NCBI RefSeq assembly: GCF_003725535.1
Contig: NZ_RJSF01000040.1
Span: 328,370-392,369, forward strand
Direction of reading: 5' to 3'
DNA: 64,000 bases
DNA from: Nocardioides pocheonensis
Lineage (GTDB): Bacteria > Actinomycetota > Actinomycetes > Propionibacteriales > Nocardioidaceae
The notes beneath the pieces are model-generated. The model had not been told where the DNA came from. It was given only the letters and a program-made list of their open reading frames with translations, and did not search any database. The translations under genes and the position numbers were made by a program. This document shows positions 26,427 through 35,515 of this stretch, in pieces (position 1 is the stretch's first letter; each line of letters opens with the position of its first letter).

Positions 26427-27581
26427 ATGGCGAAGCCGCGCGTCCTCCTCGCGATCACCGCCTACAACGGTGAGGCGTTCATCGAGCGCACCCTGGACTC
26501 TGCGAAGCGCATCGACGAGACCGAGGCCGGCGTCGACGTCCTCGTGCTCGACGACGCCAGCCCGGCGCCCGGGTTCAGCGGTCGGCTCGCCGCGATGTGC
26601 GCCAAGCGCGGGATCGGCTACTACCGCACTCCTCGCAACCTGGGCATCCCTCGCAACGTGTCGCTGGGGATGCTGGCCGCGGTCGAGCAGGGCTACGACC
26701 ACGTGATCATCTCCAACAGTGACGTCCTCTACCCGCGCAACGTGGTCAACCAGCTCGTCCGGGCTGCGCGCGCGGACGGCGTGGGGTCCGTGACGGCATG
26801 GTCCAACAACGTCTCGCTCTACTCCCTGCCCAACGACGACCCCGACACCCTGCTCGCCGACCAGGACGTCGTGGACTTCGTCAGCGACTCGCTCCAGGGC
26901 CACTACGGGGACGCGGTCATGGACATCCCCGCCGGCATCTCCTTCTGCGTGCTGATCCCCACCGCGGTCGTCCGCGACGTCGGTGTCATGGACCCCGTCT
27001 TCGGGCGCGGGTACTGCGAGGAGACCGACTGGAGCCTGCGGAGCCTGGCTGCGGGCTACCGGATCGCGCTCGCGCCCGGCACGTTCGTCTACCACTCCGG
27101 CCGGGGCTCCAACCTCGAGGCCGGGCTGGTCAGCCACGAGCACACGTCGGTTCCGGAGAACGAGCGGATCATCGACCTGCGCTACCCGATGTTCCGCTCC
27201 CAGGTGCGCGCCTTCGCGTCCTCCGGGATCCTCGACGAGGCCCACCTCTACGGCATCGACGCGATCATCCGGCGAGCCGGTGAGCAGTTCGGGTACTCCA
27301 TCGACGTGGGCTGGCGACCGCCGAGCACCGTCGGTGACGACGTCGTCCGCTGCGTCGTCGGGGCCGAGGGCCTGGACGAGACCGTCCTCCTCCGGTACCG
27401 CGGGTTCACCCACCTCAAGGACGTCGACCCGTTCCGGGTCGCGGAGGGTCTCAAGGAGTACTTCGGTGGCCAGGATGCCGTCGCCGTGAACATCTTCGAC
27501 CGGGGCCGCCTCGCCAGCGCGCTCTCCGACGCGTTCCCGGACCGGGCCGAGCGTCACGGCAACTACCCCGCCCGTGTCTGA
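26427..27581 (+). CDS. GT2 family glycosyltransferase
   Basis: A 384-residue cytosolic transferase. RVLLAITAYNGEAFIERTL opens the GT-A fold, VLVLDDAS holds the UDP-binding Asp, and HVIISNSDVLYPRN supplies the metal-binding Asp in place of a strict DxD. FGRGYCEETDWSLRSLAAG is the ED/W acceptor-base motif of rhamnosyl- and galactofuranosyltransferase-like GT2 enzymes. GTG at 26421 overlaps the previous stop, but GGGCGG is spaced correctly only for the ATG at 26427. The 120-residue C-terminal extension has no recognised domain. It overlaps the acyltransferase gene by eight bases. Confidence 0.85.
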   Translation: MAKPRVLLAITAYNGEAFIERTLDSAKRIDETEAGVDVLVLDDASPAPGFSGRLAAMCAKRGIGYYRTPRNLGIPRNVSLGMLAAVEQGYDHVIISNSDVLYPRNVVNQLVRAARADGVGSVTAWSNNVSLYSLPNDDPDTLLADQDVVDFVSDSLQGHYGDAVMDIPAGISFCVLIPTAVVRDVGVMDPVFGRGYCEETDWSLRSLAAGYRIALAPGTFVYHSGRGSNLEAGLVSHEHTSVPENERIIDLRYPMFRSQVRAFASSGILDEAHLYGIDAIIRRAGEQFGYSIDVGWRPPSTVGDDVVRCVVGAEGLDETVLLRYRGFTHLKDVDPFRVAEGLKEYFGGQDAVAVNIFDRGRLASALSDAFPDRAERHGNYPARV

Positions 27582-28773
27582 GCACCGTCACCCGGGCACC
27601 CAGAAGGCGTGGCTGCCCGGCATCGAGGCGCTGCGCGGCATCGCTGCCCTCACGGTTGTTTCCCACCACATGTGGACCCTGTCCCGCGAACCGCGGTTCC
27701 CGGGCTCGTTCCTGATGGAGGGCTTCGGCAACTGGGGCGTGAACCTCTTCTTCATGCTCAGTGGCTTCCTCCTGGCCGAGACCTTCTGGAACGAGCGACC
27801 CGCCGACCTGCGGGTGTACTGGATCAGGCGCATCTTCCGGATCGCCCCGGCGTACTACGTCAACGTCGCGATCCTCTTCCTCTTCTTCGCGGGGCCGCAC
27901 CTGGTGTTCAGCCAGACGGGTGCCAAGCAGGTGGCCGCGTCGTTCACCTTCACGCACGCGCTCTTCCCGAGCACCGCGAGCTCGCTCAACGTCAACGGGG
28001 CGCTCTGGACCCTGACGATCGAGATGATGCTCTACGCGTTCCTGCCGCTGCTGGCCCTCGCGGTGAAGCGCGCGCCGTGGCTGAGCCTGGCGTTGATCGC
28101 CCTCACCGGTCTGGCCTGGCGCGGCCTGGTGGCGTTCGCCGGTGACGGCCTGCGGGAGTTCTACTTCCACGGTGCCGCCGTGGACACCGGGGTGGAGAGC
28201 CTGTTCATCGCCCGCCAGTTCATCGGCGCCCTGGCGATCTTCGCCCTGGGCATCGGTGCCCGCTGGCTGGTCGTGCGTGGGCACTGCGCGCGGGTCTACC
28301 GCTGGTTCCCGCGGATGAGCACCTCGCTGTTCATCCTCATGGCGATCCCGAGCGCCCTGCTGCTGCACTGGGTCGAGCGGGGCTCGAACTTCCGCAACGG
28401 CCTGTTCTTCGTCGGCTACGACTTCGTCGTGATGCTCCTCATGGTGCCGGCCCTCATCATGGCGGCCTATCCAGGGGAGTTCTCCCCGTCACCGCTGCGC
28501 TCGGTCTCGACATGGCTCGGGGAGCGCAGCTACAGCATCTACCTGTGGCACTTCCCCCTGATCCTCGCCGTCTACGAGCGCGGTCCGCTGCGCCACCTGC
28601 CCGCCACGGGTGGGTACGCCTGGCGTCTTCCCCTCGTGCTCGTGCTCACGCTCGTCTTCGCGAGCGTCAGCTACGCGACCGTCGAGCGACCCGGCATGGA
28701 GTGGGGGAGACGGATCACCCAGCGGCTCCGACAGCCGCAGCCGCAACCCACGAAGGAGCGAGCCCTCGCATGA
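27574..28773 (+). CDS. acyltransferase 3 (OafA/YrhL-like membrane O-acyltransferase)
   Basis: A 399-residue integral membrane acyltransferase with about ten helices. GIEALRGIAALTVVSHHMW holds the conserved Arg and the catalytic-region His of the family; NLFFMLSGFLLAETFW and VYWIRRIFRIAPAYYV are further signatures. SYSIYLWHFPLIL is the late conserved helix. It lacks the C-terminal SGNH domain found in the protein at 29590. It probably acetylates or otherwise acylates a sugar of the island glycan. GTG start within the last codons of the GT2 gene. Confidence 0.88.
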   Translation: MSEHRHPGTQKAWLPGIEALRGIAALTVVSHHMWTLSREPRFPGSFLMEGFGNWGVNLFFMLSGFLLAETFWNERPADLRVYWIRRIFRIAPAYYVNVAILFLFFAGPHLVFSQTGAKQVAASFTFTHALFPSTASSLNVNGALWTLTIEMMLYAFLPLLALAVKRAPWLSLALIALTGLAWRGLVAFAGDGLREFYFHGAAVDTGVESLFIARQFIGALAIFALGIGARWLVVRGHCARVYRWFPRMSTSLFILMAIPSALLLHWVERGSNFRNGLFFVGYDFVVMLLMVPALIMAAYPGEFSPSPLRSVSTWLGERSYSIYLWHFPLILAVYERGPLRHLPATGGYAWRLPLVLVLTLVFASVSYATVERPGMEWGRRITQRLRQPQPQPTKERALA

Positions 28774-29585
28774 AGGCCCTGCCACGCATCCCCGTCCGAT
28801 TCACCTCCGGCCTCAAGCACGAGCCCCCGACGCCCTACCTGGGCGAGGAGCTGGTGTCCATCCCCACCGACGCGGGTGTGCTCTGGATGCCGAAGTCCGA
28901 CGACGTCATGCGGCCCTACCTGGAGAAGCACGGAACCTGGGAGCCCGAGGAGGCCGAGCTCCTCGGGCAGTTCTTCCGTCCGGGCCTGCGGTTCCTCGAC
29001 GTCGGAGCGAACGTCGGCTACTTCTCCCTGCTGGTCGGCGCGCGGTGCCCGGGGGCCGAGATCCACGCCTTCGAGCCGCATCCGCTGACCAGCAGAGTGC
29101 TCGCCCTCAACGCCTGGAACTCCCGCGCGGACATCACCCCCCACGCCCTCGCACTCTCCGACGGGGAGCGCATCTTGGCCCTCACCACCGCCGAGCACAA
29201 CCTGGGGGACACCAGGACGTCCGCCGGGAGCTCCGGCTCGATGCTCTCGCCCGCCGCTCCGCTCGACGACGTCCTCCCGCATGCCCGGTTCGACCTGGTC
29301 AAGATCGACGTCCAGGGGTTCGAGGCCGAGGTGATCGCGGGGATGGCCGGGATGATCGCGCGGACGCCGCAGGTCGTGATCGTCGCGGAGTTCTGGCCGT
29401 CCGCCCTGCGCGAGCGTGGTCTGGACCCGGTCGAGGTGCTCCGCAGCCACCAGGCAGCCGGCCTGGAGGTGCGGGTGCAGGTCGAGCGCGACCTCGCCAC
29501 GAAGACGCCCCGCGAGATCGTGTCGATCTGCGACTCGGCCGGGCCCGCGGGTCAGGTCAACCTGGTCCTGACCCGGAAGTCCTGA
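28770..29585 (+). CDS. FkbM family methyltransferase
   Basis: A 271-residue methyltransferase. LRFLDVGANVGYFSLLVG is the FkbM-type motif I, IHAFEPHPLTSRVLALN follows, and FDLVKIDVQGFEAEVIAGM is the diagnostic FkbM KIDVQG(F/H)E motif. VVIVAEFWP completes the core. AAGGAG lies ten bases upstream of the ATG, which overlaps the previous stop (ATGA). FkbM enzymes O-methylate hydroxyls of sugars and polyketides, so it likely modifies the glycan acylated by the neighbour. It ends four bases before a convergent gene. Confidence 0.88.
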   Translation: MKALPRIPVRFTSGLKHEPPTPYLGEELVSIPTDAGVLWMPKSDDVMRPYLEKHGTWEPEEAELLGQFFRPGLRFLDVGANVGYFSLLVGARCPGAEIHAFEPHPLTSRVLALNAWNSRADITPHALALSDGERILALTTAEHNLGDTRTSAGSSGSMLSPAAPLDDVLPHARFDLVKIDVQGFEAEVIAGMAGMIARTPQVVIVAEFWPSALRERGLDPVEVLRSHQAAGLEVRVQVERDLATKTPREIVSICDSAGPAGQVNLVLTRKS

Positions 29586-29589
29586 AGGC

Positions 29590-31653
29590 TCAGGACCCCT
29601 TCCGCATCCCCTTGATGACCGCGGGCTCCAGGTAGGGCGCGAGCGTCGTCGAGAAGGTCTTCGACAGGTGGTTGAAGTCGGAGAACACGATCACGCCGCC
29701 GATGACCGACGGGCACCGGCCGTCCACGCACAGGAAGCGGTTCAGGTCCACGGTCGTCACGCGCCGGTCGGTGCGCGCGAGCGTGCTCGCCGCCAGGTGC
29801 AGCGGGTCGGGCCGGATCCAGACCGACGCCTTGCCGTCGCACGCCGCCACGCGGTGCAGGTGCCGGCTCACGCAGTCGGCGGGCGGGTTGTTCTCGTCCC
29901 AGGGCGCGGGGGTGTCGCGGATGACGAGGACGTGCGCCCCGGCGGCGGTGAACGCGTCGATGGTGCTGCGGTAGAGGTCCGGGCCGGAGTTGTGCCCGTC
30001 GAACGTGGCGAACACGACCAGGCGGTAGCCGCCGTTGCGGATCCTGTCGATCACCTCGCTCGTGATCTTGGTGCAGTCAGCGCTCTGCGGCTTGATCGAG
30101 GAGAAGCACGCGCCGACGATGTAGGTGTCCAGGCGCCACTGGTGTGCCTCCGCGATGCGGCTGATCGCCTCGGTCCACTGACCCGCGTGGGAGTTCCCGA
30201 AGAGGGCGATCTTCCCGGAGGGACGGGTCGTGTCCCCGCGGGCGCAGGAGATCGCCGGGTACTTGTACGGCGGCCAGTTCAGGCACTTGTCGATGCCTTC
30301 GGTGAAGTCGGCCTTGGCGAACGCGGGGGAGGTGAAGAGCTGGTCCCCGTGAGGGTCGGGGCAGTGGTGCTTCGGGTCCATCGCACCCGCTCCGAAGCAG
30401 GGCCGATCCGACGTCAGGGCGGTGCGGACCCTCGCCGCGTCCGCCCGGACCTGGCCGCTCACGTACAGCGACAGCGCCGTGGCGGCCAGCACGACGGTGG
30501 TGCTGATCGCCAGGCCGGCGAGCAGTGCCCTCCGGGACCGGCCACGGAGGAACGAGGACGAGCGGACCGGTGCCTCGACGAACCGGGTGCTGGCCCACGC
30601 GGCGGTGAGGGCGCAGGCCAGGACGACCAGCGTGTCCAGGAACCCCAGGTCCCGTCCGAGCGCGTACGGCGCGATCACGATCAGCGGCCAGTGCCATAGG
30701 TAGAGCGCGTAGGAGATGTCGCCCACGAGCTGCACGGGCGCCGCGTGGGTGAACCGTCGTACCGCGCCGAGCCCGCGGGGGTCGCCGGCGAGGATCACCA
30801 GGGCCGTGGACACCGTCGGCAGGGCGGCGGCGTATCCCGGGAAGGGGGTCGAGGACGTGATCACGACGCAGGAGAGGGCGATCCCGAGGGCACCGCACCA
30901 CCAGAGGATCTGCCGGAACCGCGCCGTGAGCGACTGGCTGAGCCCGGGGTACACCGCAGCGAGGAGGCTCCCGATCGCCAGCTCCCACATGCGGGTCCAG
31001 GTCGAGAAGTAGGCATGGGCCGGCGACGAGCTGGTCTGCGTCACGGACAGGCCGAAGGACACCGCGAGCACGAGGAGGAACCCGGCCGCCACGAGGCGCT
31101 TCCGCCCGAGCCGGCGGACGGCCCAGGTCAGCCCGGCGACGACGAACGGCCAGGCGATGTAGTACTGCTCCTCCACCGACAGGGACCAGAAGTGCTGGAA
31201 CGGTGACGGCGCGTGGTGGGCGTCGAGGTAGTCGGTGGCCTGCGTGATCAGCTGCCAGTTCTGCACGTAGAGCATCGAGGTCGCCGCCTCGCGGGCGAGC
31301 TCGTGCCACTGGGCGGTGGGTACGTACAGGACGACCAGCAGGAGGGTGGGGAGCAGCACGACCCCGACCGCGGGGATCAGCCGCAGCACCCGCCTCGCCC
31401 AGAACGCCGCGAAGTCACCTGCCCGGGCCGGAGGGTGCTTGAGCATGTGCGAGGTGATCAGGAATCCCGAGATCACGAAGAACACGTCCACGCCGACGAA
31501 CCCGCCGCGGAGGAGATGGGGCCAGAAGTGGAAGACCAGCACGGCCCCGACCGCCACGGCCCTGAGTGCCTGGATGTCGAACCGGAGCCCGTCCGACCGC
31601 TGCTCGGCCGGCGGAGGCAGCCGTCGGCGTACGCCGGGCGTCGTCAGGGTCAT
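29590..31653 (-). CDS. acyltransferase 3 with C-terminal SGNH domain (OafA-like)
   Basis: A 687-residue protein. An N-terminal acyltransferase-3 membrane domain shows FDIQALRAVAVGAVLVFHFW and GVDVFFVISGFLITSHML, with helices to about residue 385. An extracytoplasmic SGNH-like domain follows: IALFGNSHAGQW near residue 482 (block I Ser) and VFSDFNHLSKTF near residue 656 (Asp and His of the catalytic triad). Such two-domain proteins move acetyl groups across the membrane onto cell-surface sugars. It is last in a minus-strand group that starts at 34701. A TAGACT box at 31699-31694 may give it a separate promoter. Confidence 0.9.
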   Translation of the reverse strand: MTLTTPGVRRRLPPPAEQRSDGLRFDIQALRAVAVGAVLVFHFWPHLLRGGFVGVDVFFVISGFLITSHMLKHPPARAGDFAAFWARRVLRLIPAVGVVLLPTLLLVVLYVPTAQWHELAREAATSMLYVQNWQLITQATDYLDAHHAPSPFQHFWSLSVEEQYYIAWPFVVAGLTWAVRRLGRKRLVAAGFLLVLAVSFGLSVTQTSSSPAHAYFSTWTRMWELAIGSLLAAVYPGLSQSLTARFRQILWWCGALGIALSCVVITSSTPFPGYAAALPTVSTALVILAGDPRGLGAVRRFTHAAPVQLVGDISYALYLWHWPLIVIAPYALGRDLGFLDTLVVLACALTAAWASTRFVEAPVRSSSFLRGRSRRALLAGLAISTTVVLAATALSLYVSGQVRADAARVRTALTSDRPCFGAGAMDPKHHCPDPHGDQLFTSPAFAKADFTEGIDKCLNWPPYKYPAISCARGDTTRPSGKIALFGNSHAGQWTEAISRIAEAHQWRLDTYIVGACFSSIKPQSADCTKITSEVIDRIRNGGYRLVVFATFDGHNSGPDLYRSTIDAFTAAGAHVLVIRDTPAPWDENNPPADCVSRHLHRVAACDGKASVWIRPDPLHLAASTLARTDRRVTTVDLNRFLCVDGRCPSVIGGVIVFSDFNHLSKTFSTTLAPYLEPAVIKGMRKGS

Positions 31654-31729
31654 TCGGCCTCATGGGGTCGGCAGCTGATCGGGCAACCTCGCGAGTCTAA
31701 GCAATGGAGCGGGCGTCGTTCGGCACCGC

Positions 31730-33646
31730 CTACTGTGCGGGCCAGCCCTTCGAGCAGTCCGCCGGCTCGGCGGTGTAGGCGCCGACGTGGTCGACCACCC
31801 GACAGCCGTCCGGCGTGTCGACCGCGAGCATGCCCACCCACGCGCTGCGGATGCAGAGGTCCTGGACGGGCTTGACCGCGACGATCAGCAGACCCTGCCC
31901 GGGTTCACCGTCGAGCCGGCCGAGGAAGGTCCGGTCGGTGCCTCCCGGCAGCGTGGACCACCACTGGTTCATGCTCCGCCCGGAGTCGGTGTAGGTGCCG
32001 ACACGGATCTCCGCGCCGTGGGGGCTGCTGTAGGCGAGCTGGAAGGCTCCGACGCCGGGCAAGGGCGCCGTGGCCGGCAGCGGGACCTTGATCGCCGAGG
32101 ATGCGCCGCCGCTCATGCAGAGCCCACTGGCCGTCCGCGTGAGCGTCGCCTTCCGGCCCGGCACCGGGCGCGCGGCACCCAGGTCGGTGCTGCGAGCGAG
32201 CGTGGCCGGGTGCACGGGCATGACGCTCCCGTCCGCCGCCAGGACCACCTTTCGCGGTGAGGTCGGGTCGATCTTCTGCGCGAGGTCCTTGTCGATGGTC
32301 AGGAACTGGACCTGGTCGGTGAAGGGGTCCACGAAGGAGAACGCGACGCTGGCCGGCACCTTCAGGCTGACCAGGTCGACCGGCCCGGTCGCGTCGAGCT
32401 CGGAGATCGCCCGGTTGAGGTAGCTGTGCGCTCCCGTCTGGGCGTTGTTCCGGACCACGACGGTCCACGACACCGTGGTCACGACCGCGAGGACCGCGGC
32501 GGTCAGGACGGCCACTCCCGGGACCAGCCGGCCGAGCGCGCCCGGCTCGCGTCGCGGGAGCACGGCGCCCAGGCACAGGGCGAAGATGGTCGCGAGGTAC
32601 GGGTCGACGAAGTACTGCAGGTCCCGCGAGTAGCCGATCGGATCGGCCCCGTGCGCTCCGAGCCGCCCGGCAGCCTGCACGGCGACGTTGGCGACGTACG
32701 TCGCCAGCAGGAAGACCACGCAACGCCAGACGCCACGGCGGGTGAGGGCCAGTGCGGCGAAGGCGCCGAGGAGGACGAGCGCGCCGAGGATGGATGCGGG
32801 TTCGAACCAGCCGGAGTTCTGGTCCAGGCGGATCCCGACCAGGCTCGGGAGGTAGCTGCGGACGAAGCCGCTCGTGAGCAGGGACCAGGCCGACCGCAGG
32901 GTCCCCGGCGCAGGCGACGCGTCGAAGACGAAGAGCCGGTAGGCGAGGTACCCGGCGATCACGACGAGGTACGGCGCCCACATCAGGGCGTCTCTCACGA
33001 TGGTGCGCCGACGGCCCAGGGCCCAGTCGGGAGGGAAGAAGAGGTACCGGATCAGCACCAGGTAGCCGATCGTGAGGATCGGGCGCTCCTGCCAGACCAG
33101 GCCCACGACGAGGCTGAGCACCGAGATCGCCAGGGCAGCGACGCGCTGCGACCGGACGTAGGCGACGAACCCGGCGATGCAGAACGTCATGCAGAGTGCG
33201 CCGCCGATGACCTGGACGCCGGACGCCATCCAGAGCGTCGTCCTGAGGGCGGGGATGCAGGTCACGCCCGCGACGGCGACCACGATGGCCGCGGGTCGCC
33301 GCCCGAGGAGCTGCGTGGTGAACCACGCGAGGGCGACGTAGAGCAGCAGCACGAGCGTGGCGAGGACTGCGGCTGCCAGGGCCCAGTTCACGCCGCCGAG
33401 CCGCGCGACGACGGCATAGATCAGCCGGAAGACCGGCGCGAAGTGCCCGTAGCTGTTCACCTGGAGCCAGCCGAGCGTGAGGTGGTCGCGCGCACCCTGC
33501 TGGAGGTAGAGCAGGTCGTCGGTGTAGAACTGCGAGCCCGCCAGGAGCGCGGCGAAGGTCACGAACCAGACGAGCGCCCCGACGCCCGCGACCCAGGACG
33601 ACCACACGGTCGACGACAGCGGGCGAGGCTCGCGTTCAGGATTCAC
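31730..33646 (-). CDS. polytopic membrane protein, GT-C-like glycosyltransferase candidate (paralogue B)
   Basis: A 638-residue homologue of the protein at 10303-12270, with the same helix layout. The double Asp is in FYTDDLLYLQ (residues 43-44), followed by VNSYGHFAPVFRL, RDLQYFVDPYLAT, and a soluble end with DGCRVVD and ADCSKGW. The start is a choice: GTG at 33673 overlaps the upstream stop but lacks a Shine-Dalgarno sequence, while GTG at 33646 has TAGGGT eight bases before it and is preferred here. It lies directly after a polyprenyl-phosphate GT2 gene, the usual partner of GT-C enzymes. Donor and acceptor are unknown. Confidence 0.7.
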   Translation of the reverse strand: MNPEREPRPLSSTVWSSWVAGVGALVWFVTFAALLAGSQFYTDDLLYLQQGARDHLTLGWLQVNSYGHFAPVFRLIYAVVARLGGVNWALAAAVLATLVLLLYVALAWFTTQLLGRRPAAIVVAVAGVTCIPALRTTLWMASGVQVIGGALCMTFCIAGFVAYVRSQRVAALAISVLSLVVGLVWQERPILTIGYLVLIRYLFFPPDWALGRRRTIVRDALMWAPYLVVIAGYLAYRLFVFDASPAPGTLRSAWSLLTSGFVRSYLPSLVGIRLDQNSGWFEPASILGALVLLGAFAALALTRRGVWRCVVFLLATYVANVAVQAAGRLGAHGADPIGYSRDLQYFVDPYLATIFALCLGAVLPRREPGALGRLVPGVAVLTAAVLAVVTTVSWTVVVRNNAQTGAHSYLNRAISELDATGPVDLVSLKVPASVAFSFVDPFTDQVQFLTIDKDLAQKIDPTSPRKVVLAADGSVMPVHPATLARSTDLGAARPVPGRKATLTRTASGLCMSGGASSAIKVPLPATAPLPGVGAFQLAYSSPHGAEIRVGTYTDSGRSMNQWWSTLPGGTDRTFLGRLDGEPGQGLLIVAVKPVQDLCIRSAWVGMLAVDTPDGCRVVDHVGAYTAEPADCSKGWPAQ

Positions 33647-33669
33647 GCGAGGAGACCCTAGGCGGTCGC

Positions 33670-34701
33670 TCACCGCGTGCTCTGCGCGGGTGTGCCGCCC
33701 TCCACCGGGGCCGCCACCGTGGCCGGGGGGCGCATCGAGAGGTAGACCAGGCGCATGTTCTCGTCCTTCACCCGCTTCAGCGCGCTCAGGGTGAGGCCGA
33801 GGAAGAAGGTCATGAAGGAGAGCAGCTCGATGCTGGCGGCCAGGATCGCGCTGGGGAACCGCGGCACCAGCCCCGTGCGCAGGTAGTCCAGGACGGCGGG
33901 CAGGCCGACCACGAGGCCCACGAGCATCAGCACTGCGGCCACCGCGGTGTGGAACAGCACCGGGCGCTCGACCCGGGCGAGGTGCAGGACGAGACGGAGG
34001 ATCTTGAAACCGTCGTGGTAGGTGCGCAGCTTGCTCTCCGCGCCCTCGGGACGGTCGGTGAAGTCGACCTCGACCTCGGTCTGCGGGACGCGCAGGGTCG
34101 CGGCGTGCACCGTCAGCTCGGTCTCGGTCTCGAACTCCCGCGACACCGCGGGGAACGACTTGACGAACCGGTGGCTGAAGGCGCGGTAGCCGCTGAGCAT
34201 GTCGCTGACCTCGACGCCGAAGATGCCGCTGACCAGCGCGTTGAACATCCGGTTGCCGGTCGCGTGACCCGGCCGGTACGCCGTCTCGGTCACCTCGCGA
34301 CGGACGCCCAGCACGTGGTCGTAGGGGCCCTCGAGCAGGGTGGAGATCAGGCGGGGGGCCGCCGAGGCGTCGTACGTGTCGTCACCGTCGATCATGAGGT
34401 AGACGTCGGCGTCGACGTCGGCGAAGGCGCGCCGGACGACGTTGCCCTTGCCCTTGGCGTGCTCGTACCTGACGATCGCGCCCGCATCACGGGCGACCTC
34501 GGCGGTCTTGTCGGTCGAGTTGTTGTCGTAGACGTAGACGTCGATCCCCGGCACGGCGTCGACCAGGTCGCGCACGACCTTGCCGACCGCGAGCTCCTCG
34601 TTGTGGCAGGGGACGATCGCGGCCACGCGGAGACCCGTCGTGTCGACGCTCGGACCCGGCGCCAGCGAGGTCGCGCGCGCGGGCGTGGAGGGCTCAGACA
34701 T
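33670..34701 (-). CDS. GT2 DPM1/GtrB-like polyprenyl-phosphate sugar transferase
   Basis: A 343-residue enzyme. AAIVPCHNEELAVGKVV opens the GT-A fold; VYVYDNNSTDKTAEVA, YLMIDGDDTYDASAAP (DxD) and VSDMLSGYRAFSHRFVKSFP are the catalytic and acceptor motifs. Two C-terminal helices (FHTAVAAVLMLVGLVVGLP and AASIELLSFMTFFLGLTL) anchor it. It would form a polyprenyl-phosphate sugar used by the GT-C-like protein encoded next. A TACACT box seven bases before the ATG indicates a leaderless mRNA. Confidence 0.88.
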   Translation of the reverse strand: MSEPSTPARATSLAPGPSVDTTGLRVAAIVPCHNEELAVGKVVRDLVDAVPGIDVYVYDNNSTDKTAEVARDAGAIVRYEHAKGKGNVVRRAFADVDADVYLMIDGDDTYDASAAPRLISTLLEGPYDHVLGVRREVTETAYRPGHATGNRMFNALVSGIFGVEVSDMLSGYRAFSHRFVKSFPAVSREFETETELTVHAATLRVPQTEVEVDFTDRPEGAESKLRTYHDGFKILRLVLHLARVERPVLFHTAVAAVLMLVGLVVGLPAVLDYLRTGLVPRFPSAILAASIELLSFMTFFLGLTLSALKRVKDENMRLVYLSMRPPATVAAPVEGGTPAQSTR

Positions 34702-34708
34702 GGCTCGC

Positions 34709-34714
34709 AGTGTA
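34709..34714 (-). promoter_or_regulatory. -10 box TACACT, leaderless GT2 gene
   Basis: On the minus strand TACACT is followed by seven bases and the ATG at 34701. It probably drives the group 34701-29590. Confidence 0.5.
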
Positions 34715-34806
34715 GGGAAGGCGGGACGCCCGGCCGAATCGTGCGAGCCCCAGAGGCGTCCACGAGGCGAAGGTCACACCGCGGGACGGCAGAGCGGCTC
34801 GACGGT

Positions 34807-35436
34807 TCAGGCAGAGGCGGGTTTGGACGCCACCAGGACGAACTCGTTGTACGTGAACACCTTGCCCACGGGCCGCGGGAAGGGGAAGGAGTAGGCCCGC
34901 TCGACGGTCAGCCCCAGGCGTACGACGTGGCTGCGCATCGTCTCGAGATCGACGAACCGGACGTGCGTGGGGTCGCTGCGGTACCCGACCTCCTGCGGTG
35001 TGATCAGCACCACACGGCCGCCGTCGCGGACGCAGGGCAGGTACCGATCCAGGATCTCGTCGGCGACCTCGGCCGACACGTGCTCGAGCACGTGCGCCAG
35101 CAGGATCGCGTCGAAGGCGCCGGGCCGGTCGAGGTCCGAGCCGTCGAACTCCTCGGTCGTGTACGCCGACAGCCCGGCGTCGCGGGCCATCGCCACGGCC
35201 ACCTCGTTGTGGTCCACGCCGACACTGCCCGGGGCCAGGCCGTGGAGGTTGCGGCCCACCCCGCACCCGATGTCGAGCACGCGGCCGAGCTCGAGGCGCC
35301 GCAGGTTCCACCGGTAGGGGCGCTGCACGTCGAGCAGCCGCTTCCAGCGCGCATCGCCGCGGGTCCGCAGGCGCTCGGCGTACTCGCTGCCGGCGGTGTC
35401 GCGGCCGTCCGGCCGTGGTCCGGGTGTCTCGGTCAC
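34807..35436 (-). CDS. class I SAM-dependent methyltransferase
   Basis: A 209-residue methyltransferase. GRVLDIGCGVGRNLHGL is motif I, GVDHNEVAVAMARDAG and AILLAHVLEHVS follow, and DPTHVRFVDLETM is a segment common in glycan-locus methyltransferases. The GTG at 35436 has GGGGAGG (35451-35445) eight bases upstream; the GTG at 35445 would sit on that element and is rejected. Transcribed away from the GT2 gene at 35516. Acceptor unknown. Confidence 0.85.
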   Translation of the reverse strand: MTETPGPRPDGRDTAGSEYAERLRTRGDARWKRLLDVQRPYRWNLRRLELGRVLDIGCGVGRNLHGLAPGSVGVDHNEVAVAMARDAGLSAYTTEEFDGSDLDRPGAFDAILLAHVLEHVSAEVADEILDRYLPCVRDGGRVVLITPQEVGYRSDPTHVRFVDLETMRSHVVRLGLTVERAYSFPFPRPVGKVFTYNEFVLVASKPASA

Positions 35437-35503
35437 CCCGCTCACCTCCCCGTCCGGACGCGCGGGCGTCGCCAGGAGCCGCCACGATAACCCTCGCGCG
35501 GAT

Positions 35504-35509
35504 TACGCT
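35504..35509 (+). promoter_or_regulatory. -10 box TACGCT, leaderless GT2 gene
   Basis: TACGCT is followed by six bases and the GTG at 35516, with no Shine-Dalgarno sequence before that GTG. Confidence 0.5.
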
Positions 35510-35515
35510 GGGGTC

